NCBI GenBank assembly: GCA_002413455.1
Contig: DHXA01000090.1
Coordinates: forward strand, 1-10,748
Direction of reading: 5' to 3'
From: Rhodanobacter sp. UBA5168
GTDB taxonomy: Bacteria; Pseudomonadota; Gammaproteobacteria; Xanthomonadales; Rhodanobacteraceae
Length of the DNA stretch: 10,748 nucleotides
Numbering within the stretch: the stretch's first letter is position 1; each line of letters opens with the position of its first letter. Below the pieces are notes generated by a model. It had not been told where the DNA came from and searched no databases. It saw only the letters and a program-made list of their open reading frames with translations. The translations under genes and the position numbers were made by a program. This document shows positions 6,168-10,748 of this stretch, piece after piece.

Positions 6168-8167
6168 GGTGTACCCCCGCCGCCGCTGGACGCCTGTGCT
6201 GGGTGGTCTACCACCGGCACGTCTTCTACCGGTGCCACGCTCTCATTTGGCGCGCCCTGATTCGGCATGTCCCGGGACGAACCCGGCGCCGGCAGCGGCA
6301 CGTCCTGCGGCGCGGCCCCGCCCTTCGCGATGACCCATGCATCGAAAATCCTGCGCATGATCGGTCCGGCATCCGTGCCGCCCCACGCGCCGGCCTCCAG
6401 CACGACCGCGGCCGCAATCTGCGGATCGTCGGACGGCGTATATCCCATGAACCATGCGCGATGGCGTGTCGCCAGGTAGGCGGTGTTCTTGTTGGTGTCA
6501 TACGCTTCGGAGGTGCGCGAGAAACGCTCGGCGGTGCCGCTCTTGCCCGCGATCAGATAGGGGAAGCCATCGTTCAATCGCGCGAGCTTGCCGGTGCCGC
6601 TGACGATCACCGCGCGCATGCCTTCGTTGATCACGTCCCACTCGGCGGCCTTGCGGATCAGCGAGGGACCACTGGGTGGATTCGGCAACGGCCGCCGTTG
6701 CGCGTCGGCCATCGCCGTGGTGGCCATCACCAGCCGCGGCGCGTACGGCACGCCACGACCGGCGAAGGTGGCGATGGCATGACCGAGCTGCAGCGGGGTC
6801 ACCGCCCAGTAACCCTGACCAATGCCGCTGATGATTGTCTCGCCGGGAAACCAGCCCTGTTTGTAATGAGCAGACTTCCACTCGCGCGACGGCAGGATGC
6901 CCTCGGATTCGCCGAGCAGATCGATGCCGGTCTTGCTGCCGAAGCTGAAGCGGCTCATCCACGCGCTCAACCGATCGATGCCGAGATCCAGCGCGAGCTT
7001 GTAGAAATAGGTGTTGGTCGACTTTTCGATCGCGCGCACCATGTTCACCGTGCCGTCGCCGCCGCGTTTGTCGTCGCGATAGCAACGCTTCTGGCCGGGC
7101 AGACAGAATTGGCCCGTCGACAACACGGTGTCTTCGGGCCGGCGCACGCCGTATTCGAGTCCGCCCAGCGCAAGAAACGGCTTCACCGTGGAGCCGGGCG
7201 GATACACCCCGCGCAAGGCGCGGTTGTACAGCGGCTTGTCCGGGTCTTCCATCAACGCGCGGTAGTCGGCCTGGTTGATGCCATTGACGAACAGGTTCGG
7301 ATCGAAGGTCGGCACGCTGACCATCGCCAGCACCTGCCCATTGCGCGGATCGATCGCCACCGCCGCCCCAGGCCGACCGGCAAACGCCGCTTCAGCGGCT
7401 TTCTGCAGGCGCACGTCGATACTCAGGTAGAGGTTTTTCCCCGGCGTCGGCGCGTGCGTCTCCAGCACGCGCTGGGTACGCCCGTCGGCATTCACCTCAA
7501 GCAGCTCGTAGCCGGGCGTGCCGTGCAGCACGTCCTCATAGGATCGCTCGATGCCGCTGCGGCCGACGTGGCTGGTGCCCTGGTAGCGTTTCGGGTCGAG
7601 CCGGTCCACGTCGTCCGTATCGATGCGCCCGACATAACCGACCACATGGGCGAGCAGCCCACCCAGCGGATAGCGCCGGGTCAGGTACGGCACCACATCC
7701 ACGCCGGGAAAACGCCAGCGATTCACCGCAAAGCGATCGATCTCGTCCTCGGTCAGGTGCATCTTCAACGGCACGCTGTCGAACCGACGACTCTGCTTGA
7801 GCTGCTTGCGGAATGCGTCCAGGTCGTCCTGGCCCAGCGGCACGACTTTGCCCAGCTGCTCCAGCAGGGCAGGCATATCCTTGATCTGTTCGGGCACCAC
7901 CTCGAGACGGAACGCCGGCACGTTGTCGGCCAGCAGCACGCCGTTGCGGTCGTAGATCAGCCCACGCGCCGGCGGGATCGCGCGCGGCTTGACCCGGTTG
8001 GCTTGCGAGCGAGTGACAAACTCGTCGTGGTGCATCACCTGCAGGAATACGAAGCGGCTGACCAACAGGCACAGGCTCAGCACGATCAGCACGAACCCCG
8101 CCAGCGCGCGGCGCTGGAACAGCAGGCTTTCGCCGCGCGGGTCCTTGATCGATCGCCGGATCTTCAT
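6164..8167 (-). CDS. mrdA: Penicillin-binding protein 2, elongation transpeptidase
   Basis: PBP2 crosslinks new glycan strands made by RodA and is the class B transpeptidase of the rod complex. The 667 residues contain a cytosolic start (MKIRRSIKDP), one membrane anchor (about 21-43), the pedestal domain (RGLIYDRNGVLLA at 68-80), and a transpeptidase domain with STVK (Ser326, Lys329), STN (383-385) and KSGT (542-545). The distance from the start to the active Ser is close to that of E. coli PBP2 (Ser330). Two points differ: a cysteine pair (Cys355, Cys362) in the segment before STN, and a Pro/Gly-rich tail of about 54 residues after residue 613 that looks disordered. The start lies 16 nt after mreD with no strong ribosome binding site. 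The ATG at 8167 is supported by the conserved N-terminal pattern. The end overlaps rodA by 4 nt. Confidence 0.97.
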   Translation of the reverse strand: MKIRRSIKDPRGESLLFQRRALAGFVLIVLSLCLLVSRFVFLQVMHHDEFVTRSQANRVKPRAIPPARGLIYDRNGVLLADNVPAFRLEVVPEQIKDMPALLEQLGKVVPLGQDDLDAFRKQLKQSRRFDSVPLKMHLTEDEIDRFAVNRWRFPGVDVVPYLTRRYPLGGLLAHVVGYVGRIDTDDVDRLDPKRYQGTSHVGRSGIERSYEDVLHGTPGYELLEVNADGRTQRVLETHAPTPGKNLYLSIDVRLQKAAEAAFAGRPGAAVAIDPRNGQVLAMVSVPTFDPNLFVNGINQADYRALMEDPDKPLYNRALRGVYPPGSTVKPFLALGGLEYGVRRPEDTVLSTGQFCLPGQKRCYRDDKRGGDGTVNMVRAIEKSTNTYFYKLALDLGIDRLSAWMSRFSFGSKTGIDLLGESEGILPSREWKSAHYKQGWFPGETIISGIGQGYWAVTPLQLGHAIATFAGRGVPYAPRLVMATTAMADAQRRPLPNPPSGPSLIRKAAEWDVINEGMRAVIVSGTGKLARLNDGFPYLIAGKSGTAERFSRTSEAYDTNKNTAYLATRHRAWFMGYTPSDDPQIAAAVVLEAGAWGGTDAGPIMRRIFDAWVIAKGGAAPQDVPLPAPGSSRDMPNQGAPNESVAPVEDVPVVDHPAQASSGGGGTP

Positions 8168-8183
8168 GTCACTGGTTCATGTC

Positions 8184-8669
8184 TCATTGAATCCGCAGGC
8201 GTGCGCGCAGGTCGTCGAGCAGCAGGAACAGGAACGGCCACAGTGCCGCACCGACGAACGGCGAGATCCACCAGCTGGCCGGCGGCAGCGATGCGCCGGC
8301 GAGCACGCGCACGATCAACAGCAGGATGCGGTCGTTCAACAACAACGCCAGCACCGCCAGCGCCTGCTGCCACATCGGAAAGAAGCGCAGCCGCGAACGA
8401 AAACGCAACGCGATGAAAACCAGCGCGCACAGGCGCAAGGCCTGCTCGCCAAGCACCACGCCGTTGAGCAGATCGGCGCCCAACCCCACCATGAAGGCCA
8501 GCCCCAGGGTGACCCGATCTTCCGACTCCAGCGACCAGTACAGCAGGAACAGCGCCGGCCAGTACGGCTTGAACGGCTCCAGCACGCCGGGCAGCGGCAC
8601 CAGCATCGACAGCAGCGCAAACACCAGCGTGCCGACGAACCACCAGAGGCTCAACCGCTGCTTGTTCAT
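8184..8669 (-). CDS. mreD: Rod shape-determining membrane protein MreD
   Basis: MreD is a small inner-membrane protein of the rod complex that partners MreC and influences PBP2-RodA activity. The 161-residue product is almost wholly hydrophobic with five or six predicted membrane segments (first at about 8-30, others near 38-46, 53-73, 78-87, 100-125 and 132-152). Gammaproteobacterial MreD landmarks are PYWPALFLLYWSL (35-47) and the GLGADLLNG segment (62-70). It ends with a basic tail (LRARLRIQ). Its ATG at 8669 shares ATGA with the mreC stop, and GGGG at 8677-8680 lies 7 nt upstream. Identification rests on size, membrane profile, these landmarks and its fixed place between mreC and mrdA. 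Confidence 0.94.
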   Translation of the reverse strand: MNKQRLSLWWFVGTLVFALLSMLVPLPGVLEPFKPYWPALFLLYWSLESEDRVTLGLAFMVGLGADLLNGVVLGEQALRLCALVFIALRFRSRLRFFPMWQQALAVLALLLNDRILLLIVRVLAGASLPPASWWISPFVGAALWPFLFLLLDDLRARLRIQ

Positions 8670-9625
8670 GGCGTTGCCCCGTGGCTCGTGGGCGTGGGCA
8701 TCGGAGGGGCCGCAGAGCTTGTACCCGGTGCCAGCTCAGCGGGTGGCCCCATCGGCGTCACCGGTGCGGGCGGCCCGTCCGGTTCAGCCTGATCGTGCAG
8801 CAGCAGCACGTCCTCGCTGCGATCGAGATCCGCCGCCGGCCGTGCCTGCGCCACCTGGAACATGCCGGTGGCCGCCGGTGCCACCGATACCACCTCGCCG
8901 ACTGGAAAACCCGGCGGAAAACGTCCGCCGAGACCGGAGGTGAGCAGTTTGTCGCTGGCGCGCACGTCGGCCGCCAACGGAAGGTTGGGCAGGGCGAGCT
9001 GATCGCCGTCACGCGAACCATAGGCCACCGTGCGCAGGCCGGTGCGCTCGATCACCACCGGAATCGCGTGCGACGGATCGGTGATCAGCATCACCACCGA
9101 GGTGGTCGGCAGCACCTCTTTCACCTGCCCCATCACGCCGTGCGCGTCGATCACCGGCTGGCCCGGCCTGACACCGTCGCGGGCACCCATGTTCAAGGTC
9201 AGCTGGTAACGGTATGCGCCCAGGTCCACGCCGACCACCCGCGCCAGCTGCACGTTGAGCTCAAGGCTGTGCTGGGTATCGAGCAATTCCTTCAACCGCT
9301 GGTTCTGTTCGGCGACGGCGGCCATCCGGTTCAACTTGGCATTGGCCAGCAGCAGATCTTCGCGCAGTCGCTGGTTCTGCTCGGTCAGTCGCTGGCGATC
9401 GGCAAACGCCACGCTCACCGTGCGCACGCCCACCGCCGGCAGGCCAGCGAGCCGGTACATCGGCTCGACCACGGCAGACGCCGTGTAGCGCAAGCGCCAC
9501 AACCAGCCGTTGCGATGGTCGAGCACCATCAGCACCACGGCCAATGCGAGATAGAAAATCAGCCTTAGCGTGCCGGCCGCATTGCCGGCGAACAGAGGCG
9601 AGGATTCGTCGCGCGTACGCGCCAT
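8666..9625 (-). CDS. mreC: Rod shape-determining protein MreC
   Basis: MreC is a bitopic inner-membrane protein whose periplasmic part binds PBP2 and activates the elongation synthase. The 319 residues show a short cytosolic N-terminus, one membrane span (about 19-36), a coiled coil (about 73-118, rich in Gln, Leu, Glu and Arg), and the paired beta-barrel domain (about 120-275) with landmarks VVGVDLGAYRYQLTLNMG, GVMGQVKEV, DPSHAIPVVIERTG and LGGRFPPGFPVGEV. After residue 276 comes a Pro/Ala-rich tail of about 43 residues, probably flexible in the periplasm. The core closely resembles other gammaproteobacterial MreC proteins. It starts 22 nt after mreB with AGGGG 5 nt before the ATG, and overlaps mreD by 4 nt. 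Confidence 0.96.
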   Translation of the reverse strand: MARTRDESSPLFAGNAAGTLRLIFYLALAVVLMVLDHRNGWLWRLRYTASAVVEPMYRLAGLPAVGVRTVSVAFADRQRLTEQNQRLREDLLLANAKLNRMAAVAEQNQRLKELLDTQHSLELNVQLARVVGVDLGAYRYQLTLNMGARDGVRPGQPVIDAHGVMGQVKEVLPTTSVVMLITDPSHAIPVVIERTGLRTVAYGSRDGDQLALPNLPLAADVRASDKLLTSGLGGRFPPGFPVGEVVSVAPAATGMFQVAQARPAADLDRSEDVLLLHDQAEPDGPPAPVTPMGPPAELAPGTSSAAPPMPTPTSHGATP

Positions 9626-9630
9626 GGCCG

Positions 9631-9635
9631 CCCCT
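9631..9635 (-). promoter_or_regulatory. Ribosome binding site of mreC
   Basis: The minus strand reads AGGGG, 5 nt before the mreC ATG at 9625, in the 22-nt gap after mreB. It supports the chosen mreC start. Confidence 0.55.
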
Positions 9636-9647
9636 GCCTAGCGTGCG

Positions 9648-10748
<1,101 letters not shown>

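Noticed and set aside
6086..8416. A 776-codon open frame on the plus strand opposite mrdA
   Set aside because: It is a GC-driven shadow: the codon bias of mrdA removes stops from the opposite frame. The translation is rich in Arg, His and Ala with no recognisable domain, and it runs across gene boundaries on the other strand.

Overview
The window is high in GC (mid-60s percent by eye). All eleven genes lie on the minus strand, so transcription runs from the right end to the left end. Gene content and order (mreB-mreC-mreD-mrdA-rodA-mltB-rlpA-dacC-ybeD-lipB-lipA) fit a gammaproteobacterium of the Xanthomonadales. Rhodanobacteraceae (Rhodanobacter/Dyella/Luteibacter-like) is my best guess. The order and the coding style suggest this; I could not run a database search.

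Layout in the direction of transcription: (1) 10694-8184, mreB, mreC and mreD, the actin-like cytoskeleton and membrane parts of the rod complex. (2) 8167-5052, mrdA (PBP2 transpeptidase) and rodA (SEDS glycosyltransferase), the paired enzymes that make lateral-wall peptidoglycan. (3) 4956-3038, mltB and rlpA, a lytic transglycosylase and a septal-ring-type SPOR lipoprotein. (4) 2961-1723, dacC, a PBP5/6-type D,D-carboxypeptidase. (5) 1723-1433, a small DUF493/YbeD protein. (6) 1310-1, lipB and the first two thirds of lipA, the octanoyl transfer and sulfur insertion steps of lipoate synthesis. lipA runs off the left edge.

The genes are tightly packed. Four junctions overlap: mreC/mreD, mrdA/rodA and mltB/rlpA share ATGA, and dacC/ybeD share one base in TAGTG. 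The other gaps are 9 to 122 nt. The largest gaps, before lipB (122 nt), mltB (95 nt) and dacC (76 nt), are the only places with room for internal promoters. The one before dacC holds the best candidate: a TTTAAT box beside a perfect 10-bp palindrome.

Functionally this is a cell-shape and wall-elongation locus followed by wall trimming and lipoylation. MreBCD positions the PBP2-RodA synthase, MltB and RlpA act on glycan strands, DacC trims pentapeptides, and LipB/LipA ride along as a metabolic passenger, as in the E. coli mrdAB-rlpA-dacA-ybeD-lipB-lipA neighbourhood.

I found no mobile element, CRISPR array, RNA gene, phage gene or unknown system. The region is conserved housekeeping DNA. The most notable departures from family norms are an RlpA whose conserved catalytic-domain His is Ser, a PBP2 with a cysteine pair where related enzymes carry a zinc-site segment, and the operator-like palindrome ahead of dacC.
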